Position numbers and translations under genes: made by a program. A DNA stretch of 64,000 nucleotides from Cyanophora paradoxa. Its lineage: Eukaryota > Glaucocystophyceae > Cyanophorales > Cyanophoraceae. Under the pieces are notes generated by a model. The model was not told where the DNA came from. It saw only the letters and a program-made list of their open reading frames with translations, and searched no databases. Where the stretch lies: the NCBI GenBank assembly GCA_004431415.1, contig QPMI01000551.1, positions 170,959 to 234,958 of the forward strand, in the 5' to 3' direction. This document shows, one piece after another, positions 24,001 through 34,504 of the stretch (position 1 is the first letter of the stretch; the number at the start of each line of letters is the position of its first letter).

Positions 24001-27000
24001 TCGAGGAGGCCGCAGGAGTAGCCGATGTTGATGGCCGTCTCCTGCTTGTCGCCCGTGAGCACCCATATCTTGATCGAGGCCTTCGCCAGCGAGACCAGCG
24101 CCTGCGGCACCCCGTCCTGCGTGCGGCGGCGAAGGAAGGCTCAGGTCGGTCGCCCGGGGAGGAGGATCGCTTGCTCGCTCGCCTGGAGGCGGTCCTCGAT
24201 GGCGGAGGCGCCGATGAGCTCGAGGTCCTTCTCGATGCGCTCCGACACCTCCTCGATCTGGGGGGTACGGCTTCAGCCCTTTCATCGCTCTGCCCCCGCT
24301 TCCTCTGCGCCCCCCGCCCCGCACCCACCTTCTCGTCGCGGCCCTTCAGCATGCAGGAGGCGGCGTTGTAGGCGCGGGACCACTCCTCGTACTCCTTCTC
24401 CGTCAGATCCCGCGCCGCGAAGCACAGCGTCCGGAGGCCGACCGCCGCGAACTTCTCAAGGTGCTGGGCGGGCGGGGCGGGGGTCAGAGGCGGTGGTCAG
24501 GGGGGAAGAAAGGGGGGCGGGCACCTTCTGGGTGACGTCCTTGAGGGGGTCGCCCGCCTTGAGGCGCGCGAAGATCATCGTGTCGGCGCCCTTCGTGAAG
24601 ATCTTGAGCTTGCCTGCGCCGGCGCGCGCGCGCGCCGGTCAGACGCCCGGGCGCCGCAGACGCCGAAAACGAGACGACGCCGGAAACGGCGTACCCTTCG
24701 GGTCCCGCACGACGGTGGACATGCGCTTGCGCGTGGAGTTGAACTCGAGGACGTTCAGGATCTGCACACGAAGGTTGGCGCGTGCCCCTCTTCCGGGGCG
24801 GGAAGGGTTCTCGGCGCGCCTGCCACGTCTCCGTCTGCCCGTTCGCCTCGATCTCGACTGAGTCCGGCGTGCGTTTCTGCGGTGAGGCACCCGGCGCTCA
24901 AAAAGCGGTACCCCGGCGCGGAGAACGCCTGGAAAGGGCTCGCCAGGAACTTGAACCCGAGGTCGCGGCCGCCCTTGACGAGGGCCTCCTCGTCCGGGCT
25001 CGACGCCTGGTAGATGATCCCTGCAGGGCCGTCAGTCAGCAAGGCGCCCTCGCTCAGCTCAGCTCAGCGGGGCCGTCCGTTCGCTTTGCCCCGACCCGCC
25101 CGACGCCCCACGCACCGTCCGGGTTCTTGGCGCGGTCGTTCTTCTGGTCCTTCTCGGGGACGACCGTGTGGCAGACCGCCAGCATCGTCAGGAACTCGCG
25201 GACCTGTCCACGGGAACGAACGATCAGAGTGCGCGGCGGAGGCGGAGGCGGGGCGGGGCGGGGCGGGGCGGCGCGCCTTGCGGCCGTTGGAGGCGGAGGA
25301 GCCGAGGTCGGCGAGCAGGCGGGGGTCGTCGAATCCGTACTTGGCCTGCGGTGGGCGGGCGGGCTCGGGCCGGGCCGGGCCGGGCGGGGCGCAGATCTAG
25401 CCAGGAAGGGCGCACGCTGCTCGTCGTCGAGTTGGCGGGCGAGGCGCCGGGCCCCGGCGTGATCGAGGAGGTCCCAGGGGTCTGCGGGGGGCGGTTGGCT
25501 GGCTCGGGAGGGCTCTGGGGGGGCGGCCGGGCGCACGCGGAAGTCGCGGAGAGGCACGGAGGAGGTCCCGTCGGCGGGCGTGTGGCTCCTGCAGGCCGGC
25601 GGCGTGAGGCGGCGTGGGGCTGCGCGTCGCCCGAGAGCGAGCGACAATACCGCGCACCGGCTGCCGTGGTGCGTGCCGCCGCCCTCCTCGTCGTCTGCCC
25701 CGCGCCCCGCGTGAGCCCGAGCCCCGCGCGCCGAGCCGAGCCGAGCAAGGCCGTGCGGACCGTCGCTGTGGTCGCCGTGCTCGTGGGGCTCCTCGCCCGC
25801 GCCCAGGCCGTACCGCACCCCGCCCACCTGCGCGCGGGCCCTTGAGCCGCCGCCGGCGCCCGCGGCGGGGCGGGGCGGGCAGGGGCGAGGCGGGGGGCAC
25901 CGTGCAGGCCATGAACTGCATCACGTTGCGCGTGAGCGTACCCGTCTTGTCCGAGAAGATGTACTGCGGGGGCGGGCGGGCGGGCGGGCGGGGGTCAGGG
26001 CGGGGCGAGCGGCTCGAGCGGCCCGGGCCCGGGCTGGCCGGCTGGCCGGCCGGGTGGCTTGCCTGGATCTGGCCCAGCTCCTCGTTCAGGTTCGAGGTGC
26101 GGGCCTTGGCCGGCGTGTCGCTCTCCACGTCGTACATCTCAAGGTCCCACCTGCGAGCCGGCCGTGAGGACGAGACAGCGCGATCCAGGGGCCCCAACTA
26201 ACTAAAGGGAAGCCGCGCCCCGCGCACCCGATGAGCATGCACTGCATGACCTTGACCATCTCGAGGGAGACGTAGAGAGAGATGGGCACGAGACCCGAGA
26301 AGACGATCACGAAGGTGAAGAAGTCCTTGACCGTCGACGCGATCGAGGTCTGCGGGTCGCGGGGGCGGGGGCGGGGGTGGGGCTGAGCGGAGGGGAGGGG
26401 ACGAGGAGGCGGCGCGGTGCGCGCTCGCGCACGTTTGCGGCGTTCATGTTGAGGGGCCACATGTGGTTGCCGCGCCCCTCCTTGAACTGGTGCGAGAAGA
26501 AGCAGCAGCCGGCGGCAAGGCCCAGCAGGATAACGAAGACGAGCATGATCTGCGGACGCGGCCCGTCGGAACGTGGGCGGGCGGGCGGGCGGGCGGGCGG
26601 GCGGGCGGTGCAGCGGACCTGGCGGGACATGATCTTCTCGACATTGGTGGTCTTCTTGGGCTTGTCCCGCGAGTTCATCATCAGCCTCGTGTCGTTGCCC
26701 GTGTAGATCGCCAGCCCCGAGATGTTCTCCGTGTTGCGCAGCTGCGCCCCGCGGAGCAGCAGCGAGTCGACGGCGACGGGGAACTCCTTGCTCCCCATGA
26801 GGAGCGACCCCGAGAAGGTGTAGAGCCGGTCGTTGGGCGGCTCGCACTTGATCGTCGCTGCGGGGCGGGCGGGTCGGGCGCCGGTTGGACGCGGCGGAGG
26901 CGGCGGCGGCGGCGGGGCGGGCGGCGCACCCTTCAGCGTCTGGAGCTGCGCCTCGCTCATCATCTCGCGCGTCTCCTTTACGCTCGTCTTGATCTTCAGG

Positions 27001-28333
27001 TTCGTCTCTCTGCGCGCCCGCCCCGTCAGCCGACCCGAGAGCGGGCCGGGGAGGCGCCCCAGGCGCACGCACCCGTCGAGGTTCGCCGTCTCGATGTAGC
27101 ACGTCCCGTTGGGCCCCGTGCTCGAGAGCATGATGAGGTCGGAAGGGAAGTACCTGTGGGGAGCGGCTCAGGCGGGGCGGGAGCGCGCGGCGAGGCCGGC
27201 TCCCGCTCACTCTCCGCTCTTGACTTGCACGATGTCTCCGACGACGACCTCGTCCCACCGCACCTGCCGCGCCGCGTCAGCTGCAGATGAGCGAGAGCGG
27301 CGGGCGGCGGGCGGCGGGCGCGGCTCGCCTCTACGAATCGATCCCCGCGGAGCACGCGCGTCCTGGTGCTGTTCATCTCCTTGTCTGAGTTGAACCGTTT
27401 CTGGGCGGCCGGCGCGCGTCAGCGCGCGCCGCGGCACGCGCGCCCGGCCCCACGCACCACGTCCTCGATCGCCTCCTTGATCATGGAAACGAAGACGACG
27501 AAGAAGAGCGCTGCGGGCGCGGCGCGTCGGCCTCGCGCACGGCCCAGCGCTTCGAGCCAGCGCTTCGGCCCCGCGCACCACAGAGGGTCGAGTACTTTGA
27601 TGCGCCGACGAAGGGAGTAATCTCCGGCGTCGCACCCATAGATCCGACGACGAGGAAGTAAAAGTTCTGATCGCGGCGCGGCACGGGGTTAATGTGACGC
27701 AATCTACGTCGTCGCGGCATGCGCACCGCTGCTCGCGTGAACTGCTGGAACAGCACAACGGGTATAAAGCTCCAGAAAGTGTACTTTGCGGTGGAAATCT
27801 GGCGGCGGGCGCGGATCAGGTCCGTAGCTAAACTTGCGGGCGGCGGAGGCGCCGCCAGCGGCACGGACGTAGTTGGTGATGAACTTCTTCTTGCGATTCT
27901 CTTCCGCGTTGTTCGTGTGCACGTACCGCGCGTTGGGATCCACGGCTTCAACCCCGCTCGCATCCCCGCTGATGGACACTTGTCGGCGCTTCATTGCGTT
28001 CGCCGCGGTGATCTGCGCAACGGAAAGTCAGGCCGGCCCGGGTTGCCAACGACCCCGAGCAAAGCCGCGGTACGCCCGTGAACGTCGCAACGCGTCGGCG
28101 GCGCACACACGGCGCAGCGCACCGCACGAGCGACACTCTTGAACTTCTTGCCGCGCTCGAGAAGTTCCGACGCATCAGGAAGGTAGGAATCCACTGTTAT
28201 GGCGTGCGATGATGTGAGAGGTTCGTTTAAAGCGATTTCCGGGCCGCGCACCCGCATTGCCCTGGAAGGCACTCTTCAGTGCCCCCGAAGGCGTGAACGA
28301 GCCTCCCGTGTCGAAGATGTCGCTCTGCATCAT
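21040..28333 (-). CDS. P4-type ATPase, phospholipid flippase (complete, about 30 short exons)
   Basis: All P4-ATPase landmarks are present in order and in frame. Start ATG 28,333 ([12 protein letters not shown]); N-terminal [22 protein letters not shown]1 [26 protein letters not shown]...; [21 protein letters not shown] (P4 dephosphorylation motif DGET); [16 protein letters not shown]4 with [10 protein letters not shown]; phosphorylation site DKTGTLTRN (Asp codon 25,949-25,951); N-domain [12 protein letters not shown] and [67 protein letters not shown]; then six C-terminal membrane segments and a basic Pro/Arg-rich tail ending DEDLLI at TAG 21,040. The family translocates aminophospholipids to the cytosolic leaflet, usually with a CDC50 partner. 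Unusual features: an extra charged Gly/His/Pro-rich insert after the DKTG exon (25.4-25.85 kb), three GC-AG introns, and many (CCCCG)n introns. I saw no frameshift. Confidence 0.93.
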
Positions 28334-28649
28334 CTTGATCCTGCTATGCTATGCCGCTGCTGCGGCTGCGGCACGAACAGTCGAGCCTGCTTCAGATGCG
28401 CGCGACCCGTGCTGTCTGGGCGAAGCGGTGCGTCGCGGCCAGCGCACGCTCTGCCCGCGCTTTTCGACACCGGCGTGCCGCTCTCCTACGCGACCCTCGG
28501 ACGATGCTAGCCGGTTCTTCGAGTCGCGCGTACCCCCCCAGCCAACCTTGAACCTCCGTTGAACCTCGTTGCACCTCGCCACTGAGTCGCCAGATCGACA
28601 GCGCTGCTTCTCTCTCAATTCTGCACAGGGAGCTGCCGGCTCCGCGGCG
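28334..28649. promoter_or_regulatory. Divergent promoter region of the P4-ATPase and the plus-strand gene
   Basis: Only about 316 bp separate the two opposing start codons (28,333 minus, 28,650 plus), so the two genes must share this interval for transcription start. I see no TATA-like element or other recognisable motif. Confidence 0.5.
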
Positions 28650-30808
28650 ATGGAGGCCGGGCTGGAGGCGACCCTCGACGCGCTCCTGACCGGCGCCTAC
28701 ATCTGGCACCCGGGAGCGAAGGCGAGTCGATCCGAGCACCGCATGCGCGTGATCTGACCCGAGCAGGCGCCGCATGAGGCGCCGCGTACACCCGGATCGA
28801 GCGGCGGGGCGGGGGCGGACGCGCTCGCGGCGCTCCTCGCGCTGGAGAGCCACTACTACAACCTGGCCTTCCATCAGGAGGGCGGCGGGCAGACCCAGTA
28901 CGCGGAGCTCGCGGGGGCGCTCGAGCAGGCGGCCGCCGAGCCGCGCGTCGACCGGGCGGCCGCTGCGGCCCTCCAAGACGCGGCGCGGGCCTCCCACGCC
29001 CGCGCCGTGCTCGTCGCCACGTGCGATCGATGCAGCCAGCGCGCGCGGCGCCGGCCTCGCGTCCGCTCACCCCGCCCCGGGCCCGCAGGTACGCGTCCCT
29101 GGGCGCGTCCGCCTCGCACGCGGCGCCGGCCGCCGACCTGCGCGCTCTCTGCGGCGCCCTCGACGCCGCCGCCGCGCGCGTCGCCCCCGCCGAGCGGCCC
29201 GACGGCGCCCTCGCCGCCTTCGCCTCCCGCGTCCGGTGCCGCCGTTCCCCTCCACCCCCCCGCCAGCGCTACCGTACCCCCCATGACGCCGCCCTGCCCT
29301 GCAGGCTCGAGGCCGCTTCGCTGCGGGCGATCCTCGATGCCGCGGACCACGTCGCCTCCTACCGATTCCTCGTGAGCGGCGTACCCCTGCCGGTCGCCGG
29401 GTACGCCGTTTCGAGCCGCCCCCCGCGCAGGAGGCGGTGGTGGGCCTTCAGAACGCCTGTGGGGCGCTCGAGGCGTGGTCTGCGGCGCTCTCCTCCCGGC
29501 CCCCGGCGGTGCGCCGTACCCCGCGCCCCTCCTTCCCCCTTCCCCTCTCAACATCCTCCCCCAGGGCCCGAAGGAGAAGGGCGGTGCGCCCCCGGTAGCT
29601 CTCCTCTCCCTCCAGTGGTCCGCGTGGGGCCGCGTCCGCGTGCGCAGTACCCCCCCTCGCCCTCCTCCCCAGCACTGCTCTAGAACGTGTACCCCCACAG
29701 TCGAAGGCGGCGGCTTACTTTCACCGCTACGTGATTGCCCCTCGGGAGGAGGCTCTAGCGGCTGTCTCCCGTACGTGTACCCCCCTCTTTCTGTTGTGTA
29801 CCCTCTGAGCGGGCTTCCCGCAGCGCTCACGGCGGCTGCGGCGGCCGCCGCTTCGGCCGTTGTGGCGGGGGCGCCGGCGCCGGCGCAGGCGGCGGCCCCC
29901 GGGCCGGCCCCGCGCGCCGCGCCCCAGCCGCGGCCAATGCACCTCGCAAGCACGCTGAGCGGTGCGGGCCGCCGTCTCTGCCGCCCCCGCCAGTCCGACC
30001 CGAGCTTCGTTCGCAGGCAACTACGGATCCCTCCCCCTCCCGGCACCTCCCCGCCCCCGCCCCCGCCCCGGTCGCCCCCCCCGCCTTCGGCCCCCTCCGA
30101 ACGGACCCCGACCTCGTATCCATGTGCACCCCTGCCCACCAGAGAATCAACGTACCCCCTGACCCCTGCACTTGTACCCCCAGGCTCGAGAGCGTCGGTG
30201 CCAAGCTCGATGCGATCTTCATTGCCCTCGTACTGGATTCGGCTGAGGTACCCTGGTGCGAAATTGTACTCTGTATTCGGAGCGGGTTTTTTAGAGTATG
30301 CCGTTCCCCGCGCCGCTCACCCCCCTTCCGCCCCCGCAGCTACCACGAGGAGGGATACCGCGTCTGCGCGGACTGCGAGGCGCCGACGGGCCTGCGCTCG
30401 TACCCATGCATCTTCCTGCATCCCGCCAGGACCTCAACGACGGAGCACTGGCCCACCGTAGTGTCTCTCTTGCTGGTCCGCCGCGCGCTCGCACCCCTTC
30501 CCAGCGCGCCCTAAGCCCGGCCGCAGGAGCAGCGCCGCTCCAAGGCCGGCTGGGGGGGCACGCCCTTCTCGTACCACGAGCCCAAGGCGCAGGCGAGCTA
30601 CATGCTGGCGCGCGTGGAGCCGGCTGTCTCGCTCGTGGCGGCGTGCCGCGGGCAGCGCCGCGCCGCCGAGCGCGCCGTCCAGGAGGCGCTGGTACCCCTC
30701 CTGGAGGCTCTCCGGCTCGTCGACATCTTCCGGCGGCTCGCGCGGCGCCCCGCCGGCGCCCCCGCCTCCGGCCCCGCCGGACCCGCCGGCCTCAACTTTT
30801 CCATCTGA
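28650..30808 (+). CDS. Intron-rich gene of unknown function, Ala/helix-rich
   Basis: Start ATG 28,650 (MEAGLEATLDALLTGAYIW), stop TGA 30,806-30,808 after the string AGLNFSI. Exons that look coding include ADALAALLALESHYYNLAF, EPRVDRAAAAALQDAARASH, ASHAAPAADLRALCGAL, LEAASLRAILDAADHVASY, GLQNACGALEAWSAALSS, KAAAYFHRYVIAPREEALA, LESVGAKLDAIFIALV, YHEEGYRVCADCE and, last, WGGTPFSYHEPKAQASYML through VQEALVPLLEALRLVDIF. Introns are short, and most contain GTACCCC. The protein is predicted to be largely alpha-helical with a Pro/Ala-rich linker near 30.0 kb. I do not recognise the family: a weak resemblance to the helical N-terminal region of cyclase-associated protein was considered but is not convincing. 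It is transcribed divergently from the flippase, which may mean co-regulation but not shared function. Confidence 0.55.
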
Positions 30809-30980
30809 TCTGAGCCATCTGAGTTGAACGGGAGGCTATGCTCTACCCGGTAGCGGGGACGGCCGGCCGCTCGGCGAATCTCACTCTCATTCACATTTAC
30901 ACAAGTTCTCTAATTACACATGCCAGCTCGTGTAGATACTAGCAGATTGAAACGCTACATGGGATCCTAGCGCGAAGGGC
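30809..30980. other. Unique spacer left of the tandem duplication
   Basis: 172 bp following the stop of the upstream gene; no gene seen. The duplicated block begins at 30,981 (ctacatgctacaggctacag). Confidence 0.6.
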
Positions 30981-31123
30981 CTACATGCTACAGGCTACAG
31001 TTAAAACCTGGGGGCCGGGAGCGCGGCCCCGGGTCCCCTGAAAGCGGGGCCCACAAGTCTCAACGATGGAAAAAGAGCTCAAGCTGGAAAGAAGAAGAAG
31101 AAGAAGCAGAGGGGCAGCCGCGC

Positions 31124-32348
31124 CTAGGTGGAGACAGAGGCGTTCATGGTGCCCACGCGGCGGAAGAATGAATCCTTTACGATGGGGCGCCGCGCGTGCG
31201 GCGAGGGCTTCATCTGAGGTCAGGTGAGCCGTCTGAGGTCGGATGCAAGGGGCGGGGAGGCCGCGAGGCGGGGGCGCACCTGGGCGGAGACGGAGGGCGC
31301 GTCCAGGCCCCACCCGATCGCCGAGCTCGCGAGCATGTGGTGCCCCGACGAGTACGACGCCAGCGGGTCCTGGGGGAGGGGGAGGCTTAGAGGGGGGTAC
31401 AGGCGCAGCAAAGGGAGGGGTACGCGGCACCTTCTTCGGGGAGGTGTTGGGCGAGGCGTTGTTCATGTGGCGGCAGAAGAAGACTGCGGCGCGGGGGCAG
31501 GGTGAGGCGAGGCGAGGCGAGGCGCGGGGCGGGGCGCGGGGCGGGCGCCCGGGGCGCGCACCGTCGCGAGAGCACTTGGTACAGTAGTCGCGCTTGTTGC
31601 GGATCGTGTCCAGGATGTCGTACGTGTACGTCGGCTCACGGGCCTGCCGGCGGGGGGCGCGTGAGGCGCGGCGCGCGCTCGTCCAAGGGTAGGGCGCACG
31701 GGCTCAAGCTCCGAGGGGTCCCACTCGTCCTGTCCCATCGACTTCCCGACGCGGCCTCCTTGCGCAGGAGCTCGCGCAGCTGCTCCGCCGAGATCGTCAT
31801 CGTGTACTCGTCCCGCCGCGGGCTCGTGCTCGTGAGGAACCCCAGCTTCTTCTCCCCGTTCGGCTTGAAGCGATCCACGTACGGCTCGCCCTGCGCGGCT
31901 GCGTCAGCCGCGGCGCGAGGCGGCGGCCGGCGGCGAGGCGGCTCGCATTGAAGAGGACGTTGTAGTTCTCGGCGAACAGGCCGTCCAGCGTCTTGCCCTC
32001 TTTGGGCGCGGTGACCTTGAACTGCTTGCCCTTGAAGCGCTCGTCTATTTTCTGCGAGGGAGGTCAACACGCGGGCAGCCGCGCGAGGCTAAATGCGGGC
32101 GCGCGGCGCCCCAAGCTATTTCGGTGCCATTGCTCTCCGAAGCTGCAGAGCTCAAGCTATTCGTCATACAGACGCTGTTCTTCAAGGGGAACTTTTCTCG
32201 CTCAAAACCCCGAACGCCGTGACGAGCAAGTTTGGCGAGGAGGGTCGGCGAGCGACAGGCGCACCTCGCGCTGGCCGTAAGGATCGCCTATCGTCGTGTA
32301 AGTTGGGGCAGAGAACAGCCCTAGTGCGTGGGCCTGCGGACGCCGCAT
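31124..32348 (-). CDS. CFAP96/C4orf47-like cilium- and flagellum-associated protein, copy A (frameshifted)
   Basis: Start ATG 32,348. The first exon reads ALGLFSAPTYTTIGDPYGQ, closely matching the start of CFAP96/C4orf47 proteins (an IGLF..M.YITVGDKY type). Further exons encode FKGKQFKVTAPKEGKTLDGL, GEPYVDRFKPNGEKKLGFLT, DEYTMTISAEQLRELLRKEA, REPTYTYDILDTIRNKRDYC, NNASPNTSPKKVP, YSSGHHMLASSAIGWGLDAP and the C-terminal VGTMNASVST before TAG 31,124. The family is a microtubule inner or axonemal component in ciliates and animals (established knowledge); assignment here rests mainly on the N-terminal motif. The intron 31,891-31,946 is GC-AG (AAT|GCGAGC) with a CTGAC branch-like site. Relative to copy B, one C is missing near 31,752, which breaks the frame after LRKEA. 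Confidence 0.5.
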
Positions 32349-32612
32349 GCGGTCAGACCGTACCGGCAAGGGCCGGCGACCCTTAAAACGGTCTAGAGGA
32401 GCCACTGCGCCTGCAAGGTGCCAAAAACGCGGCACGCACTCTCCGCGCTTCGTCCTCGGTCTGGACCTTGATCGGCATGGCTTGTTCTGCCTAGGACGCC
32501 AACCTACTGTTGTTCTCAGGTTCCTGTTTCGGTGCTGCTGGTTGTCGCTTTGGGCGCGTGCTTTCTCAGTTACTGTACCCGGAAGAGAGACGGGTGTACC
32601 CAGTCGGCGCTG
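32349..32612. promoter_or_regulatory. Divergent promoter interval between the CFAP96-like and Lys-rich genes (copy A)
   Basis: 264 bp between opposing start codons. It contains an inverted repeat, agaccgt at 32,355-32,361 and acggtct at 32,388-32,394, flanking a ccggc/gccgg pair. The equivalent interval in copy B is 43,426-43,689. Confidence 0.45.
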
Positions 32613-33626
32613 ATGGCCTCCTCTGCGCTGTCGCTGGCCGCGGATGGGCAGCTGCACCTCATCCGGTCTGAGAGTGCGTTTTGCTTCGTCCGCTCCGCCA
32701 CCGCACCGCGCCCCTGGCCTCATTCGCTTACTCCGGCGCAGTCAAGCCGGAGCTTACGGGAGGTCAGAACCTGCTCGAAGAGTTCGGGCTCATGGGCGAA
32801 GTGCAGGCCATCCTCAAGGAGCGCATGGAGCGCGCCGCGGAGAGCATAGCGCCGGCCGTCAAGCTCGATCCTGCAGCCGAGAAGGCGCGCAGGAAGGCGA
32901 AGAAAGCCGCGAAGGGCTTCAAGGAGCACATGGAGGGGCTCCCGCCGGCGCCGCTCAGCGCCAAGGTGTTCGGCAAGGAGAACAGCGACCTGCAGCGGCT
33001 CCTGCACCCGTACATACAGGACAACAGGACGGACGTGCGGCAGCTCGACCACAGGAGCGTCGGGGCTGCGTTCGCGTTGGTCGCCGACAACACCATCAAG
33101 GAGCTGGTGGAGAAGCTGCTCGCCGAGAAGAAGCAGAAGAAGAAGGAGAAGCGGAAGCAAAAGAAGGCCGAGGGGGCCCAGGCGAGCGCGGCTGCAGGTG
33201 CCCCGCCCGCGGTGGCAGCGGCACCCGCCGCGCCTGCTGGGGAGGAAAAGAAGAAGGCGCGTGGCGCCGCCCGCCGACGCTGCAAGCTCCGCGCTCACGC
33301 GGCAGCGTGCAGAAGCGGAAGAACCCCGAGGACGGCGGCGCGGCGGCTGGGGACGGCACCGCGGTGGCGGAACCCGAGAAGAAAAAGAAGAAGAAGGAGA
33401 AAAAGGTCGGTGGCTTCGCACGCCGATGCGCAATTCGCCGCCCCCGCCGCCGCCGACTCCTCTGCAGGCGGAAGAGGCGGCTGCGGCGGCAGCGGCGGCG
33501 GCGGCCGCCGCCTCGACAGCATCCCCCGCAATTCGGATTCCCGCGCGATCCCCGCAGCGGCCCGCCGATGCCGCGGCCCCCGCATCCACGGGTACAACGA
33601 TCACGATCAAGGGCCTCAAGAAGTAG
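32613..33626 (+). CDS. Lys-rich helical protein of unknown function, copy A
   Basis: ATG 32,613 (MASSALSLAADGQLHLIRSE) splices to IKPELTGGQNLLEEFGLMGE, then an alpha-helical region (VQAILKERMERAAESIAP, NSDLQRLLHPYIQDNRTDV, LVADNTIKELVEKLLAEKK). A long Lys/Glu-rich, probably coiled-coil and nuclear-targeting stretch (KKQKKKEKRKQKKAEG; EPEKKKKKKEKK) follows, then a poly-Ala segment and the C-terminal TITIKGLKK before TAG 33,626. Introns include a GC-AG intron at 33,257-33,312 (AAG|GCGCGT) and a GT-AG intron before AEEAAAAAA. The N-terminal helical block vaguely resembles LisH/FOP-type dimerisation motifs, but I would not name a family. The Lys clusters suggest nucleic-acid or nucleolar association (inference). 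Confidence 0.7.
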
Positions 33627-34504
33627 AGCTCCTAGTCCTCCCTTAGTCCTCCCCCTCGTCCCCCCCCCCCCCCCCCCTCCCCCTTCCTCCGACCCTGCGC
33701 CACCCCCTCGCAACGCATCCCTTCCATCCAGTGGAAGGACGCCCTGGCCCCCCGCTTCCCGGTTTCCAACCCGACCCTCCTTCGCCCCCCCCCCCCCCCC
33801 CCACCCTCTTCCGCCCGTACCCGGCCCAATCCAGACTCTCTCGCCCGAAATCCTGGCGTCGCCCCTCTTCCGACGTCCCTCGTCCTCGCTCCGGACCGCC
33901 TCTCACGTTTCTTTCGCGGCGCTCTCTCCCTGCAGCCGCCCTCCCCAGTCCGTCCGTCTCTACGGCGCCAGCCCCGACCTTCTCCTGCCCCCCGCCGAGG
34001 GCTCGTCTCCTTGGCCTCGCGCTCACCCTCCCACCCCTTTTCCCAACTGGCAATCGAATGCTACAGTTCGATTCCAGCGCTCCACCGCCAACTTGCAGTC
34101 TTCATGCGCACAGTTGGCCATGGTGCATGCATGCGGGGTGCATCATGCATGCACCTTTAGACCGGCGCGGCCTATACGGCTTATAAGACCTAGCTGTAGC
34201 TATAGGCTGGCGCCGGCCGGGCGCCGGCGCGTCGAGGCGCCGGCATTTGCATCGGCCGGGCCGGGCAGCTGGCGCCGGCATGCGCATGCATATGGGGAAC
34301 GCTCCAGTTTCGAATTCTCCCCTCCTCTTAAACCCCCCTAGGCCTGTCGCGGCGCGTGCAGCAACTGCGGCCAAGACAGCCTGGCTAGATCGACAGGCCT
34401 GATAGTGCTGCAGCGGCAACCCGCATCGTCTTGCGACGCAGCTATTCGAAGCTCAGCAGGGATCGGGCTCGGTCGCGCGGCGCCTCCAGCGCCTCGGCGG
34501 CGCG
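33627..34504. other. Intergenic region with long poly-C tracts (copy A)
   Basis: No coding exon supported. Two C runs (about 33,660-33,677 and 33,787-33,802) differ in length from copy B. A pyrimidine-rich stretch follows, then GC palindromes (gcgccggc, tgcatgcatgc) and a lone cttataag at about 34,179 that could be a TATA-like element upstream of the nuclease gene. Confidence 0.5.

Noticed and set aside
28650-30808. Naming the plus-strand gene as cyclase-associated protein or BRO1-domain protein
   Set aside because: Only scattered helix-like similarity; no diagnostic motif could be matched across the spliced exons.
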